Shown here: piece by piece, positions 9,849-19,643 of the stretch | Position numbering within the stretch: position 1 is the stretch's first letter | Layout: the number at the start of each line of letters is the position of its first letter | NCBI RefSeq assembly: GCF_025515205.1 | Contig: NZ_JAOPFX010000004.1 | Location: forward strand, 124,001 to 188,000 | From: Microbacterium fluvii | GTDB lineage: Bacteria > Actinomycetota > Actinomycetes > Actinomycetales > Microbacteriaceae | Direction: 5' to 3' | Length of the DNA stretch: 64,000 nucleotides | Translations under genes and position numbers: made by a program | The notes under the pieces: generated by a model | Told to the model about the DNA's origin: nothing | Seen by the model: only the letters and a program-made list of their open reading frames with translations | Database searches by the model: none

Positions 9849-10604
9849 TCACCGAGGCAGCCGAGGCACCGCCGCGACGAGCGAGCGCGCGTAGTCGGTC
9901 TGCGCGGAGGCGAGGATGCCGCCGGTCGCCCCCTCTTCGACGACGCGGCCGCCCCGCAGCACGACCGTGCGCTCGCACACCGCCGCGACGGCGCTGAGGT
10001 CGTGCGAGACCATCACGAGGGCGAGGCCCTGCTCGCGGCGCAGGCGCTCGAGCAGCTCGATCACCTGCACGCGGGTGGTGACGTCGAGGGCGCTGACCGG
10101 CTCGTCGGCCAGCAGCACGCGAGGGCGCGAGACGAGCGCACGCGCGATCGCGATGCGCTGGCGCTGCCCGCCCGAGAACTGGTGCGGGTAGCGCGTGAGC
10201 ACGTCGGGGGCCAGTCCCACGGCGGCGACGGCCTCGGCCACGCGTTCCCCGGCGTCGGCGCCGGAGGCGAGCTTCAGCGACCGCAGCGGCTCGCCGACGA
10301 TGCGATCGACGCGCTGGCGGGGGTCGAGCGACGAGTAGGGGTCTTGGAAGACCGGCTGCACGGCAGCCCGGAAACGGCGCATGAGCGCGCGGTCACGCAG
10401 GTCGAGTGCCGCGCCGTCGAAGAGCACGTCGCCCTCGCGGGGTGCCGCGAGCCCCAGCAGCAGCCGCAGGATCGTCGACTTGCCTGCGCCCGACTCGCCG
10501 ACCAGGCCCAGCGTCCCTCCGGCCTCCACCGCGAGCGACACGTCATCGAGCACCGAGCGCCCGCCGTACGAGAAGCCGGCCTCCCGCAGTTCGAGCACGC
10601 TCAT
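9849..10604 (-). CDS. Peptide/nickel-type ABC transporter ATP-binding protein (DppF/OppF-like)
   Basis: A 251-residue ABC ATPase: Walker A GESGAGKST, Q-loop VFQDPYSSLDP, signature FSGGQRQR, Walker B VLLADEPVSALD, and the switch histidine in VSHD. The 'YSSLDPRQRV' stretch is typical of the OppF/DppF half. Its ATG overlaps the preceding ATPase gene's stop by 4 bases. It is the last gene of the six-gene operon DUF1684-SBP-permease-permease-ATPase-ATPase. The substrate is predicted to be an oligopeptide but is not proven. Confidence 0.93.
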   Translation of the reverse strand: MSVLELREAGFSYGGRSVLDDVSLAVEAGGTLGLVGESGAGKSTILRLLLGLAAPREGDVLFDGAALDLRDRALMRRFRAAVQPVFQDPYSSLDPRQRVDRIVGEPLRSLKLASGADAGERVAEAVAAVGLAPDVLTRYPHQFSGGQRQRIAIARALVSRPRVLLADEPVSALDVTTRVQVIELLERLRREQGLALVMVSHDLSAVAAVCERTVVLRGGRVVEEGATGGILASAQTDYARSLVAAVPRLPR

Positions 10605-11398
10605 GAGGCACCCCCCGGCAGGTCGAGGGCGGCATCCAGGGTGCGGGCGCTGCCCACGAGCGCCTGCGTGTACGGATGATGCGGCGCACGCAGCACGTCG
10701 AGCACCGGTCCCTCCTCGACCGCGGCGCCCGCGCGCAGCACGACGATGCGCTCGGTCATCCGAGCCACGACCGCGAGGTCGTGGCTGATGAACAGCAGCG
10801 CCATCCCACGGTCGGCGACCAGGCGCTCCAGCAGCGCCAGCACCTCGTGCTGCACCGTGACATCGAGCGCCGTCGTCGGCTCGTCGGCGATGAGCAGCCG
10901 GGGCCGCGCGGCCAGGGCGATCGCGATCGCGACGCGCTGGCGCTGCCCACCCGACAGCTCGTGCGGAAAGGCCCTCGCGATGCGGGCGTCGGGCAGGGCG
11001 ACCTCGCTCAGGGCCGAGGCGACGGCATCCTTCAGCGCGGCACCGCGCAGCCCGAGGTGGCGGCGCAGCGGCTCGGCGATCTGCCTGCCCACGCGCATGA
11101 GCGGGTCGAGGGCGGTCAGCGGCTCTTGGAAGACGATCTGGGCGACGGGGCCCCGGAGCGGCCGCAGCGCGCGGTCTGGCGCGCCGACGACCTCGTGGCC
11201 GTCGAGCAGGATCGAGCCGTCGGCGGTGACGGCGTCGGGCAGCAGTCCGAGGGCGGCGAGCGAGGTGACCGACTTGCCCGAGCCCGACTCGCCGATGAGC
11301 CCGAGGCGCTCGCCGGCGTCGAGCGAGAACGACAGATCGCGCACGAGGGCGGCATCGCCCGCGCGCACGGTGAGGCCGGTGACCTGCAGCAGACTCAT
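10601..11398 (-). CDS. Peptide-type ABC transporter ATP-binding protein (DppD/OppD-like)
   Basis: A 265-residue ATPase of the OppD/DppD half: Walker A GESGSGKS, Q-loop VFQEPLTALDPLMRVG, signature LSGGQRQR, Walker B LLIADEPTTALD, HPYTQAL near the C-terminus. The last motif belongs to the family's C-terminal extension, which here is short and lacks an evident Cys cluster. It overlaps both neighbours by 4 bases. Confidence 0.93.
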   Translation of the reverse strand: MSLLQVTGLTVRAGDAALVRDLSFSLDAGERLGLIGESGSGKSVTSLAALGLLPDAVTADGSILLDGHEVVGAPDRALRPLRGPVAQIVFQEPLTALDPLMRVGRQIAEPLRRHLGLRGAALKDAVASALSEVALPDARIARAFPHELSGGQRQRVAIAIALAARPRLLIADEPTTALDVTVQHEVLALLERLVADRGMALLFISHDLAVVARMTERIVVLRAGAAVEEGPVLDVLRAPHHPYTQALVGSARTLDAALDLPGGAS

Positions 11399-12261
11399 CG
11401 CGTCCTCCGGGTGGGGTCGGTGAACTCGCGCAGGCCGTCGGCGAGGAAGTTGACGCCCAGCACGAGCGCGACGATCGCGATGCCGGGGGCGAGGGCGCCC
11501 ACCGGAGCGGTGAGCACGGTGCCCTGCGCCTCTTGCAGCATCCGTCCCCATGAGGCGTTCGGCGGCGGTGCACCGAGCCCCAGGTACGACAGGCTCGCCT
11601 CGGCGAGCACCGCGACGCCGAACTGCAGCGCGAGGCTCACCGCGAGGGTGGGCGCGATGTTGGGCAGCACGTGGTGGCGCACGATGCCGAGCACTCCGGT
11701 GCCGCTTGTGCGCGCAGCCGTGACGTACTGCTCGGCCAGCACGCGGCGGGAGAGGATGCGGGTGAGCCGCGCGATCACGGCCGACATCGCGAGGCCGATC
11801 GCGAGGATCGCCGACCCCAGCGACGCGCCCTGGATCGCGACGATGAGCATCGCCAGCAGCAGCACGGGAAAGGCGATGACGACGTCGAGCGTCGCCGACA
11901 TCGCGTCGTCGACCCACGGACGGGCGAAGGCGGCGAGAAGCCCCACGAGGGTGCCGAGCACCGCCGCGATCGCCACCGCGCCGATGCCGACCAGCAGCGC
12001 GATGCGCGCACCGACCATGAGCTGGGAGAGCAGGTCGCGCCCCAGCCGGTCGGTGCCGAGCAGGTGCGTGGCGCCGGGGGCCTCGAGCCGCCCGCCGCTG
12101 ATATCGGAGAGCGGGTAGGGCAGCCACACGAGCGAGACGAGCGCCGCCAGCACGATGACCGCGGTGAGCACGATGCCGATGACGAGGGTCGCGTGCCCGC
12201 GGCGCCGAGGGGCGGATGTCGTGGCCACCTGTTCGGCGGCGGTCTGCGGCGCGGCGCTCAT
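11395..12261 (-). CDS. ABC transporter permease (DppC/OppC-like)
   Basis: A 288-residue inner-membrane permease. A first helix at about residues 25-48 is followed by HLLGTDRLGRDLLSQLMVGAR, the signature of the DppC family. Five more helices carry the binding-protein-dependent transport domain; the EAA loop contains YVTAARTSGTGVLGIVRHHVLPN. It works with the DppB-like protein encoded just upstream, which overlaps by 4 bases. Confidence 0.94.
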   Translation of the reverse strand: MSAAPQTAAEQVATTSAPRRRGHATLVIGIVLTAVIVLAALVSLVWLPYPLSDISGGRLEAPGATHLLGTDRLGRDLLSQLMVGARIALLVGIGAVAIAAVLGTLVGLLAAFARPWVDDAMSATLDVVIAFPVLLLAMLIVAIQGASLGSAILAIGLAMSAVIARLTRILSRRVLAEQYVTAARTSGTGVLGIVRHHVLPNIAPTLAVSLALQFGVAVLAEASLSYLGLGAPPPNASWGRMLQEAQGTVLTAPVGALAPGIAIVALVLGVNFLADGLREFTDPTRRTR

Positions 12262-13220
12262 CGGTTTCCCGAGACGGTCGCGCGCAGCCGAGGATCGACG
12301 ATGCGCTGGAGGATGTCGGCGGCGAAGCCGACGAGCAGCACGAACAGGGTCGAGACGATGAGCACGCCCTGGATGTTCGCGTAGTCGTGCTGCTGGATGC
12401 CGGTGAGCAGCATCGAGCCGAGCCCGGGGAGGGTGAACACGCTCTCGACGACGACCGCGCCCAGTAGCGTCGTCGACAGCTCGATGCCGAGCACCGCGAT
12501 CACCGGCACCGAGCCGTTGCGCACGCCGTGGCGCAGCAGCGCCTCGGGCAGGGCTGCCCCGCCTGCGCGCGCCGTGCGCAGATAGTCGCTGCCGAGCACA
12601 TCGAGGGTCGCCGAGCGCACGTAGCGGCTGAGCGATGCGCTCATCACGATCGCGACCGTGATGACGGGCAGGGTCAGCGATCGCAGCGCGTCGGCGGGGT
12701 CTTCCCAGTCGTCGCGGGGGAACCCGCCAGAGGGGAGCAGCCCGAGCTGCAGCGCGAAGATCCACACCAGCACGACGCCCACCCAGAACACCGGCACCGC
12801 GACGCCCAGCTGCGAGAAGCCCGACAGCGCGATGCCGTACCAGCGGTCGGCCTTCACCGCCGCCGTGATGCCGATCACGAGCGACAGCACGAGCGCGAGC
12901 GAGAACGCCAGGAGCGTGAGCGGCAGGGTCACCCCGAACCGCGAGGCGAGCTCGCCGCCCACCGGCCGCGAGCTGATGTACGACGAACCCAGGTCACCTG
13001 TGAGCAGCTGCCCCGCCCACGTGGCGAACTGCACCGCGAGCGGCTGATCGGAGCCCACCTGTGCGCGGGCGGCCGCGATCTGCTCGGGCGTCGCGTCGAT
13101 CGACAGCAGCGCATTGGCCGGGTCGCCAGGCAGCAGCCGCAGCAGCACGAAGATCGCGAGCATCGCGACGACGAGCGAGACCACCAGGAAGGCGGTGCGG
13201 CGAAGGAGATAGCGGAGCAT
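12258..13220 (-). CDS. ABC transporter permease (DppB/OppB-like)
   Basis: A 320-residue permease starting MLRYLLRRTAFLV, with RLLPGDPANALL near residue 30 as in DppB/OppB proteins. It has six membrane helices and an EAA loop YLRTARAGGAALPEALLRHGVRNG. It lies 63 bases after the binding-protein gene; a stem-loop in that gap (13234-13277) probably lowers permease expression relative to the binding protein. Confidence 0.94.
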   Translation of the reverse strand: MLRYLLRRTAFLVVSLVVAMLAIFVLLRLLPGDPANALLSIDATPEQIAAARAQVGSDQPLAVQFATWAGQLLTGDLGSSYISSRPVGGELASRFGVTLPLTLLAFSLALVLSLVIGITAAVKADRWYGIALSGFSQLGVAVPVFWVGVVLVWIFALQLGLLPSGGFPRDDWEDPADALRSLTLPVITVAIVMSASLSRYVRSATLDVLGSDYLRTARAGGAALPEALLRHGVRNGSVPVIAVLGIELSTTLLGAVVVESVFTLPGLGSMLLTGIQQHDYANIQGVLIVSTLFVLLVGFAADILQRIVDPRLRATVSGNR

Positions 13221-13233
13221 GCGTTGTGCAGAA

Positions 13234-13277
13234 GAGAGCGGATGCCGGCGGCTCGGCGAGCCCCGGCATCCGCTCTC
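13234..13277 (-). terminator. Stem-loop between binding-protein and permease genes
   Basis: A perfect 15-bp inverted repeat (GAGAGCGGATGCCGG / CCGGCATCCGCTCTC) with a 14-base loop. There is no U-run, so it is more likely a partial terminator or an mRNA 3'-end stabiliser for the binding-protein message. The stem contains GGATGC paired with GCATCC. Confidence 0.7.
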
Positions 13278-13283
13278 GAGGAA

Positions 13284-14780
13284 TCAGGACTTGACGATGT
13301 CGTAGGCGAAGAACTGCGAGTTCAAGCCGTTGACAGGGTAACCACTCACGTCGCTGGAGGCGACGACGATCTGCGGGTAGAGGTAGAGCCAGACGCTCGC
13401 GGCGTCTTCGGCGATCTGCTGGTTGACCTTGGTCAGCAGCTCGGTCTGCTCGTCGGTCGTGGCGGCCTGCTCGGCCTCGGCGACCCACTGCTGCACGTCG
13501 GCGTTGTCGTAGCCCCAGTAGAAGTCGGGGTTGCCGTACCAGACGACGTCGCGGTCGTTGACGTGCTCCTGCAGCGTCGCCTCGAAGTCGCGCTCCTGGA
13601 AGACCTTCGTGTACCACTCGTCGGCCGAGATCGTGTTGATCTCGACGGTGATCCCCACCTCGGCCAGCTGCGACTGCAGGAACTCGGCGACGGCCGGGTG
13701 CGGGTCGTAGCTGGGGGTGTCGAGGGTGAACGTGAAGCCGTCTTCGAGGCCGGCCTGGGCGAGGAGGTCGCGCGAGAGGTCGGGGTCGTAGGGGTTCACG
13801 CCGGTGAGGTCGACGTACCAGGGGTCGGTCGGCGGAACCATCGAGCCGATCAGCGTGCCGTAGTCGCCCCAGATCGACGTGAGCAGCTTCTGGGTGTCGA
13901 TCGCCGAGTAGACGGCCTTGCGCACGAGGGCGTCGTCGAAGGGCGCGACGCGGTCGTTGAAGGCGAGCAGCTCCTTGGTGGTGGAGGTGCCCTCGCTCAC
14001 GACGTAGTCGTCGGTGCCGGCGAACTGGCTGAGCGAGTCAGGGCTCTGCACGCTCGTGATGATGTCGATCTCTCCGGTCAGGAGGGCGTTGTTCTCGGCC
14101 GTCGCGTCGGTGAAGTACGTGAAGACGACCTCGGCGTTCTTCGCCTGCTCGCCCCAGTAGTCGTCGAAGCGGGTGAGGGTCAGGGTGCTGCCCTGCTTCC
14201 ACTCGTCGAGCGTGTACGGGCCGGTGCCGTCCTCGCTCTGGGTCAGGTCGCCCGCCTCGGCGTTCGCGATCCAGATGTAGCTCAGGTTGTAGAGGAACGA
14301 GATCGAGCGCTGCGACAGGGTGAACACGACGGTCTTCTCGTCGGGGGTGTCGATCGCGCTGATCACGCTGAACGCCGACTTGCGGGCCGACTGCGAGTCT
14401 TCGGCGGTGACCGCCTCGACGCTGGCCTTGACGTCGGCGCTCGTGAGCGCCTTGCCGGAGTGGAAGGTGACATCGTCGCGCAGCGTGATCGTGTAGGTGA
14501 GGCCGTCTTCGCTGACCTCTTCGCCCGCGGCGAGCAGCGGCTCGACCGCACCGTCGTCGGTGAGCTTGTACAGCCCCTCGTAGACGTTGCCGTTGAACGC
14601 CTCGGTGACGCCCTGGCCGCCGCCCTGCGTGTTGCTGAGGTTCTGCGGCTCGTAGAGCGAGCCGATGTAGACGGTGGCGTCGGCCGGGTCGGCGGCGGTG
14701 TCGGTGCCGCTCGACGAGCAGCCTGCGAGCACGAGGGCCGCGGCGATCGCCGACGACACGACGATGAGGGATCTCTTCAT
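13284..14780 (-). CDS. Peptide-type ABC transporter substrate-binding lipoprotein
   Basis: A 498-residue family 5 solute-binding protein (DppA/OppA class). The signal peptide [20 protein letters not shown] ends in a lipobox with acylated Cys in LAGCSSS. The mature part has the family patterns [36 protein letters not shown] and [10 protein letters not shown]. The ATG has a GAGAGAC-type site upstream. It captures the ligand outside the membrane for the downstream permeases. Confidence 0.93.
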   Translation of the reverse strand: MKRSLIVVSSAIAAALVLAGCSSSGTDTAADPADATVYIGSLYEPQNLSNTQGGGQGVTEAFNGNVYEGLYKLTDDGAVEPLLAAGEEVSEDGLTYTITLRDDVTFHSGKALTSADVKASVEAVTAEDSQSARKSAFSVISAIDTPDEKTVVFTLSQRSISFLYNLSYIWIANAEAGDLTQSEDGTGPYTLDEWKQGSTLTLTRFDDYWGEQAKNAEVVFTYFTDATAENNALLTGEIDIITSVQSPDSLSQFAGTDDYVVSEGTSTTKELLAFNDRVAPFDDALVRKAVYSAIDTQKLLTSIWGDYGTLIGSMVPPTDPWYVDLTGVNPYDPDLSRDLLAQAGLEDGFTFTLDTPSYDPHPAVAEFLQSQLAEVGITVEINTISADEWYTKVFQERDFEATLQEHVNDRDVVWYGNPDFYWGYDNADVQQWVAEAEQAATTDEQTELLTKVNQQIAEDAASVWLYLYPQIVVASSDVSGYPVNGLNSQFFAYDIVKS

Positions 14781-14818
14781 GGGGTCTCTCCGGTGGGTGG
14801 TGCTGTGGATGCGGCGGG

Positions 14819-15514
14819 TCACGCCGCGTAGATGTCGAAGCCGTCGCGGAACACGACGTTCTTCTCCCCGGCGCGGATCGGCAGTGCGAACCGGTTCGCG
14901 GCGGGAGGCAGGGGGCAGTTGTACTGGGCCGAGAAGCCGCAGGGCGGCACGAAGGCGCGGTTGAAGTCGAGCACGACGGTGCCTTCGTCGTCCTGGTGCT
15001 CGACGAAGAGGAACCGGCCGGAGCCGTAGGTCTCGGTGCCGTTGGTCTGGTCGGCGAACACCAGCAGGAGCCTGCCGCCGTCGTCGAAGGCGGCGAGGCG
15101 GTAGTCGGTGCCGTCGAGGGTGAACTCGATGTCGCCGGGCACGACGAGCTCGCGCGTTCCGCCGTTGTCGCGGATGTGCTCGAAGGGCACCGTGCGCTCC
15201 GCCGACACGGGGGTGAACCGTGCCTCGAGCACCCACGCGGGATCGAAGGGGTAGGTGTCGATGGCCTCGAACGCCGCGATGGCGGGGGATGCGGCATCCC
15301 ACACCCGCAGGCCGTGCTCGGCGGCGCCCGTGTCGATGCTCCTGCGCTGGATGGGGGTGACCGTGGCGGTGGGCGCGGCCTCTGCGCGCGCGGCGTCGAG
15401 GTCGGGCTCGGCGACCGTCCAGCGGGTCTCGACGAGGGCGAGGTTTCCGGTGGGCGAGGTCACCGCGGCGCGGCGGTCGGCCTGCCAGCGGGCGTGGTCT
15501 TCGGGGGAGGGCAT
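14819..15514 (-). CDS. DUF1684 domain protein
   Basis: A 231-residue protein of the DUF1684 family. The family core appears as [13 protein letters not shown], then [17 protein letters not shown] and the end pattern [21 protein letters not shown]. The start at 15514 ([10 protein letters not shown]) has GGAAG a few bases upstream; longer in-frame starts exist up to 15565. No signal peptide is seen. Its function is unknown. It lies 38 bases before the peptide-binding gene on the same strand and may be the first gene of that operon, an unusual pairing. Confidence 0.82.
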   Translation of the reverse strand: MPSPEDHARWQADRRAAVTSPTGNLALVETRWTVAEPDLDAARAEAAPTATVTPIQRRSIDTGAAEHGLRVWDAASPAIAAFEAIDTYPFDPAWVLEARFTPVSAERTVPFEHIRDNGGTRELVVPGDIEFTLDGTDYRLAAFDDGGRLLLVFADQTNGTETYGSGRFLFVEHQDDEGTVVLDFNRAFVPPCGFSAQYNCPLPPAANRFALPIRAGEKNVVFRDGFDIYAA

Positions 15515-15623
15515 GGTTCTTCCATGGTCGGTCGCAGAGGGGGAGTGGCCGAATCGGGCCGTCATAGGGCGCAATGCGCGCGGGAGCCGACGTATTCCCG
15601 CAGGGTGTCGGTCGGGTGCTCGA

Positions 15624-15657
15624 TACGATGGGGTGTAACCGTCCGACAACGGGGGAG
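15624..15657 (+). promoter_or_regulatory. purA promoter -10 and ribosome site
   Basis: TACGAT at 15624-15629 is a plausible -10. GGGGGAG at 15651-15657 is a strong ribosome site 7 bases before the purA ATG. No clear -35 is seen. Confidence 0.5.
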
Positions 15658-15664
15658 TGAACCC

Positions 15665-16951
15665 ATGCCAGGCATCGTGATCGTCGGCGTCCAGTGGGGC
15701 GATGAGGGCAAGGGCAAGGCGACCGACCTGCTCGGCGACCGCACCGACTGGGTCGTCAAGTTCAACGGCGGCAACAACGCCGGCCACACCGTCGTCATCG
15801 GCGACGAGAAGTACGCCCTGCACCTGCTGCCCTCCGGCATCCTCTCCGACGGCGTCAACGCCGTCATCGGCAACGGCGTCGTGATCGACCTGGAGGTCAT
15901 GTTCGGCGAGCTCGAGGCACTGCAGGCCCGCGGCGTCGACACGTCGCGCCTCAAGGTGAGCGCCAACGCGCACATCATCACGCAGTACCACCGCACGCTC
16001 GACAAGGTCACCGAGCGCTTCCTCGGCAAGCGCATGATCGGCACGACCGGTCGGGGCATCGGCCCCGCGTATGCCGACAAGATCAACCGCGTCGGCATCC
16101 GCGTCCAGGACCTCTTCGACGAGAACATCCTCCGCCAGAAGGTCGAGGGCGCGCTCGAGCAGAAGAACCACCTGCTGCTGAAGATCTACAACCGTCGAGC
16201 CATCGCCGCCGACGAGATCGTCGACGACCTGCTGTCGTACGTCGAGCGCCTCCGGCCGATGGTCGCCGACACGAGCCTGCTGCTGAACGAGGCGCTCGAC
16301 GCGGGCGATGTCGTCGTGTTCGAGGGCGGTCAGGCGACCATGCTCGACGTCGACCACGGCACCTATCCGTTCGTCACGTCGTCGTCGGCGACCGCCGGCG
16401 GCGCCTCGACCGGCGCGGGAGTCGGCCCCAACCGCCTCGACCGCATCGTGGGCATCGTCAAGGCCTACACGACCCGCGTCGGGTCGGGCCCCTTCCCGAC
16501 CGAGCTGTTCGACGAGTCGGGCGAATGGCTGCGCTCGCGCGGGTTCGAGTTCGGCACGACGACAGGGCGCCCTCGCCGGGTCGGCTGGTACGACGCCCCG
16601 ATCACCCGCTACGCGACGCGCATCAACGGCATCACCGACCTCGTGCTGACCAAGCTCGACATCCTCACGGGGCTCGACCGGATCCCCGTGTGCGTCGCCT
16701 ACGACGTCGACGGCGTGCGCTTCGACGAGGTGCCCGTGAACCAGAGCGACTTCCACCACGCGACGCCGATCCTGGAGTACTTCCCCGGCTGGAAGCACGA
16801 CATCTCGGGCGCACGCACCTTCGAAGAGCTTCCGCAGGAGGCTCAGGACTACGTGCTGGCCCTCGAGGCGATGAGCGGCACCCGCATCTCGGTGATCGGC
16901 GTGGGCGCCGCCCGCGATGCGGTCATCGTGCGCCACGACCTCGTGGACTGA
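15665..16951 (+). CDS. purA: Adenylosuccinate synthetase
   Basis: A 428-residue enzyme converting IMP, aspartate and GTP to adenylosuccinate, the first step from IMP to AMP. N-terminal [12 protein letters not shown] is the GTP-binding and catalytic loop (Asp in GDEGKGK); [29 protein letters not shown] and the C-terminal GAARD are all present. Length is normal. It stands alone, with other purine genes scattered along the window. Confidence 0.97.
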   Translation: MPGIVIVGVQWGDEGKGKATDLLGDRTDWVVKFNGGNNAGHTVVIGDEKYALHLLPSGILSDGVNAVIGNGVVIDLEVMFGELEALQARGVDTSRLKVSANAHIITQYHRTLDKVTERFLGKRMIGTTGRGIGPAYADKINRVGIRVQDLFDENILRQKVEGALEQKNHLLLKIYNRRAIAADEIVDDLLSYVERLRPMVADTSLLLNEALDAGDVVVFEGGQATMLDVDHGTYPFVTSSSATAGGASTGAGVGPNRLDRIVGIVKAYTTRVGSGPFPTELFDESGEWLRSRGFEFGTTTGRPRRVGWYDAPITRYATRINGITDLVLTKLDILTGLDRIPVCVAYDVDGVRFDEVPVNQSDFHHATPILEYFPGWKHDISGARTFEELPQEAQDYVLALEAMSGTRISVIGVGAARDAVIVRHDLVD

Positions 16952-17013
16952 TGAGGCTGCTGGCCGGCGCGGGCGCGGGCGTGGGTGAGGGCTTCGGCGT
17001 GGGCGCGGGCGCG

Positions 17014-17093
17014 GGCGAGATCAGGAGATCTCGCCGACACAGGACGTTCGGGCGCGCAATCGACCTGCCTGAGCGAGATCTCCTGATCTCGCC
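17014..17093. repeat. Palindromic intergenic repeat, family C copy 1
   Basis: An 80-bp unit: GAGATCAGGAGATCTCGCC at the left, the inverted GCGAGATCTCCTGATCTCGCC at the right, with AATCGACCTGCCT inside. Each arm is also partly self-palindromic around AGATCT or GATC. An inverted-orientation relative lies at 25541-25614. It is between purA and the lactonase gene. Confidence 0.85.
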
Positions 17094-17135
17094 GAGCGGG
17101 GCGGCGGGCCGGACGCTCGAGGCGGGAGTGCGGCG

Positions 17136-18332
17136 ATGAGGCTGCTGGTCGGCGGATACACGGCCGAGATGGACGGCAGCGCGAGCGGGATCGGGATGCT
17201 GCTCGCCGGCGCCGCCGACGCGGTGCTCGCCGGAGGATCCCTGGGCTTCGCCGGCGACGCGGTCGCGACGGGAGGCTCGCCGTCGTGGGTGGCTCGGCAT
17301 CCGTCGCTCGACGTGCTCTATGCGGCACTCGAGGGCACCGGCGCGGTACAGGCGTTCCGCCGCACCGGCGAGACGTCGTGGGCGGCGTTCGGGGCCCCGG
17401 TCGAGGCCGGGGAGCTCGTCTGCCATGTCGCGGTCGCGCCCGACGGCGGGTCGCTCATGGCCGCGTGCTGGGGCGACGGCCGCGTCGTGCGCATGAAGCT
17501 CGACGGTGCGGGGCGTCTGTCGTCGCCGTGGATCGCACCGGCGGCGATCGATCCGCATACCGGCGAATCCGGCTCCACCACGGTGGATGCCGCCGTCGGC
17601 ATCGATCTCGCCGCCGCCGCGCGGGCCCTCCGCGAGGCCGCCGGCGACGAGTACGCGCACCTCGTGCCCGACTACGGTCGCGACGAGCCGGTCGCCGACG
17701 ACACGGATGCCGCCGCCCCGGTCGCCGACCGCGTCTCGCGGTCGCACCACTCGGTTTTCCTGCCCGGCGGGCTGATCGCCACGACCGACATGGGGCTCGA
17801 CCTCGTGCGGTTCTGGCGCGCGGGGGCGGACGGGCTGCGGCTCGCGCAGGCCATCGCGCTGCCGCAGGGCACGGGACCCCGGCACATGGTGTGGCATCCG
17901 AGTGGGCATCTCTACGTCGTGACAGAGCTCAGCTGCGAGGTGTTCGTGCTGGCCCAGGCCGCCGACGGCACGTGGAGCGTCGTGGCCGGAACCCCGCTCT
18001 CACCGGCGACGACGGCCGGCCTCGACCTCGCCGCCGAACTCGCGCCCTCGCGCGACGGGGAGTTCGTGTACGCCGGGGTGCGCGGGTCGAACACCCTCGC
18101 GACGCTCAGAGTGCGCGGCACCGGAGCAGACCTCCAGCCCATCGCCCTCGTCGAGTCGGGTGTCGACTGGCCTCGGCACCACGTCGTGGTGCGCGACACG
18201 CTGCTCGTGGCCGGACAGCGCTCCGACGAGGTGGCTTCGCTCACCCTCGACCTGCGTACGGGGGTGCCCGGCGGCATCCGTCATCGCACGGCTGCGCCCT
18301 CGCCGACGTGCCTTCTGCCGCTGCCGGCTTAA
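17136..18332 (+). CDS. Lactonase family beta-propeller protein
   Basis: A 398-residue protein of the 6-phosphogluconolactonase-type seven-bladed propeller family (YbhE/lactonase). It has the opening LLVGGYTAE, GSPSWVARHP, VCHVAVAPDGGSLMAACWGDGRV, SHHSVFLPGG and GTGPRHMVWHPSGHLYVVTELSCEV, with the conserved His and Glu of the family. An 80-residue acidic insert precedes SHHSVF. There is no signal peptide. Hydrolysis of 6-phosphogluconolactone is possible, but many members have other lactone substrates. Confidence 0.82.
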   Translation: MRLLVGGYTAEMDGSASGIGMLLAGAADAVLAGGSLGFAGDAVATGGSPSWVARHPSLDVLYAALEGTGAVQAFRRTGETSWAAFGAPVEAGELVCHVAVAPDGGSLMAACWGDGRVVRMKLDGAGRLSSPWIAPAAIDPHTGESGSTTVDAAVGIDLAAAARALREAAGDEYAHLVPDYGRDEPVADDTDAAAPVADRVSRSHHSVFLPGGLIATTDMGLDLVRFWRAGADGLRLAQAIALPQGTGPRHMVWHPSGHLYVVTELSCEVFVLAQAADGTWSVVAGTPLSPATTAGLDLAAELAPSRDGEFVYAGVRGSNTLATLRVRGTGADLQPIALVESGVDWPRHHVVVRDTLLVAGQRSDEVASLTLDLRTGVPGGIRHRTAAPSPTCLLPLPA

Positions 18333-18358
18333 GGGGCCCCTGCCGCTCTCCTTCGCCA

Positions 18359-18416
18359 CCAGGTGGCACACCTGGCGGGCTCGAGTCGGCCTGAGGCCTT
18401 CATGTGTGCCACATGG
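18359..18416. repeat. Palindromic intergenic repeat, family B copy 1
   Basis: A 58-bp unit with arms CCAGGTGGCACACCTGG and ATGTGTGCCACATGG and the inner CGGGCTCGAG. It lies between the convergent lactonase and AI-2E permease genes and is followed by GGAGGGAGGGG. Other 58-bp copies are at 40935, 41020 and 51274. Confidence 0.87.
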
Positions 18417-18428
18417 AGGAGGGAGGGG

Positions 18429-19589
18429 TCAGAGCTTCGCGTCCTGCTTGGGGATCACGACCTGCTTGAGGATGAGCAGGATGCTGGCGGTCACCGGGAT
18501 CGCGACGAGCGCGCCGAGCAGGCCCAGCAGCGTGCCGCCGACCATCGCGCCGATGATCACGAGGGCGCCCGGCACCGAGATCGTCTTGCTCATGACGCGG
18601 GGCGTGAGGAAGTATGCCTCGATCTGCATGTAGATGAGATAGACGATCGCGAAGATGAGCGCCGACACCGGGCTGGTGAACAGGGCGAGCACCGTGGCGA
18701 TGCCCCAGAACAGCACCGATCCGATGAGCGGGATGAGCGTGATGCAGAAGGCGACGACCGCCATCAGCGCCGGGAACGGCAGCCCGAGGAAGAAGTGCAG
18801 CAGGAACGCCACGACCGAGTTGCAGAACGCGAGCACCACCATGCCCATGAGGTAGCCGCCGACCGACTCGGTGATCTCGTCGGTCATGCCGGCGACCTTG
18901 GCGCGGCTGCGGGCCGGCGCGAACCGCACGAAGCTGTCTTTCATCGGCTGCAGCGACGCGAGGAAGTAGAGGCTCAGCACCAGCACGATGATCAGGCCCG
19001 AGATGGTCGTGGCGATCGAGACCCCGACCTGCAGCACGCCGCCGCCGATCGCGGCGATGTTGGCGGGGTTCGTGATGAAGCTCTGCAGCTGCGAGACGAT
19101 CGTGTCGACCTGGTCGCCGAAGGTGGTGACCATCCACGCGTAGGCGTCGGTCTGCTCGAAGTCGCGGATCATCGAGGGGATGTCGCCGATGAACTGCGCG
19201 ATCTGGCTGACGACCGTGGGCATGATGAGCCACAGCACCCCGACGATCACCAGGGCGAACGCCGCGTAGACGAGCACGATCGCCCACACCCGCGACAGCC
19301 CCGCCCGCTCGAGCCTGCTCACCACCGGGTTGAGCCCGAGGGCCGCGAACAGGGCGAAGGCGATGTAGATCAGGATCGTCGACAGGTTCGAGACGGCAAG
19401 GCCGAGCAGGATCGCGACGAGCCCGCCGAGGGTCAGTGAGAAGCCGACCGCGAAGGGGTTGCTCAGCGACGTCCACCGGCGCGTGTCGGGGCTGACGGGG
19501 GCGGATGCTGCCGCATCCGTGCCCGCAGCGGCGTCGGCGCGCAGCACCTCGGGTGCGGTGGGCTCGGGCGAGGCGGTCTGGTCGCTCAT
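18429..19589 (-). CDS. AI-2E family transporter (PerM/TqsA-like)
   Basis: A 386-residue membrane protein with about eight helices, matching the AI-2E/UPF0118 family: the GLNPVVSRLERAGLSR motif after the second helix, SVGGYLMGMVVLAF, FPALMAVVAFCITLIPLIGS and YFLTPRVMSKTISVPGALVIIGA. Some family members export autoinducer-2, others act as sodium/proton antiporters. I place the start at the ATG at 19589, which lies 6 bases after TAAGGT (19601-19596) and has no ribosome site; a GTG at 19595 would add two residues. Confidence 0.88.
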   Translation of the reverse strand: MSDQTASPEPTAPEVLRADAAAGTDAAASAPVSPDTRRWTSLSNPFAVGFSLTLGGLVAILLGLAVSNLSTILIYIAFALFAALGLNPVVSRLERAGLSRVWAIVLVYAAFALVIVGVLWLIMPTVVSQIAQFIGDIPSMIRDFEQTDAYAWMVTTFGDQVDTIVSQLQSFITNPANIAAIGGGVLQVGVSIATTISGLIIVLVLSLYFLASLQPMKDSFVRFAPARSRAKVAGMTDEITESVGGYLMGMVVLAFCNSVVAFLLHFFLGLPFPALMAVVAFCITLIPLIGSVLFWGIATVLALFTSPVSALIFAIVYLIYMQIEAYFLTPRVMSKTISVPGALVIIGAMVGGTLLGLLGALVAIPVTASILLILKQVVIPKQDAKL

Positions 19590-19643
19590 GGTCACACCTT
19601 AGAGCCGAGACGGCCCGGTAGTGTCGAAGGGCGAGGAGGAGCC

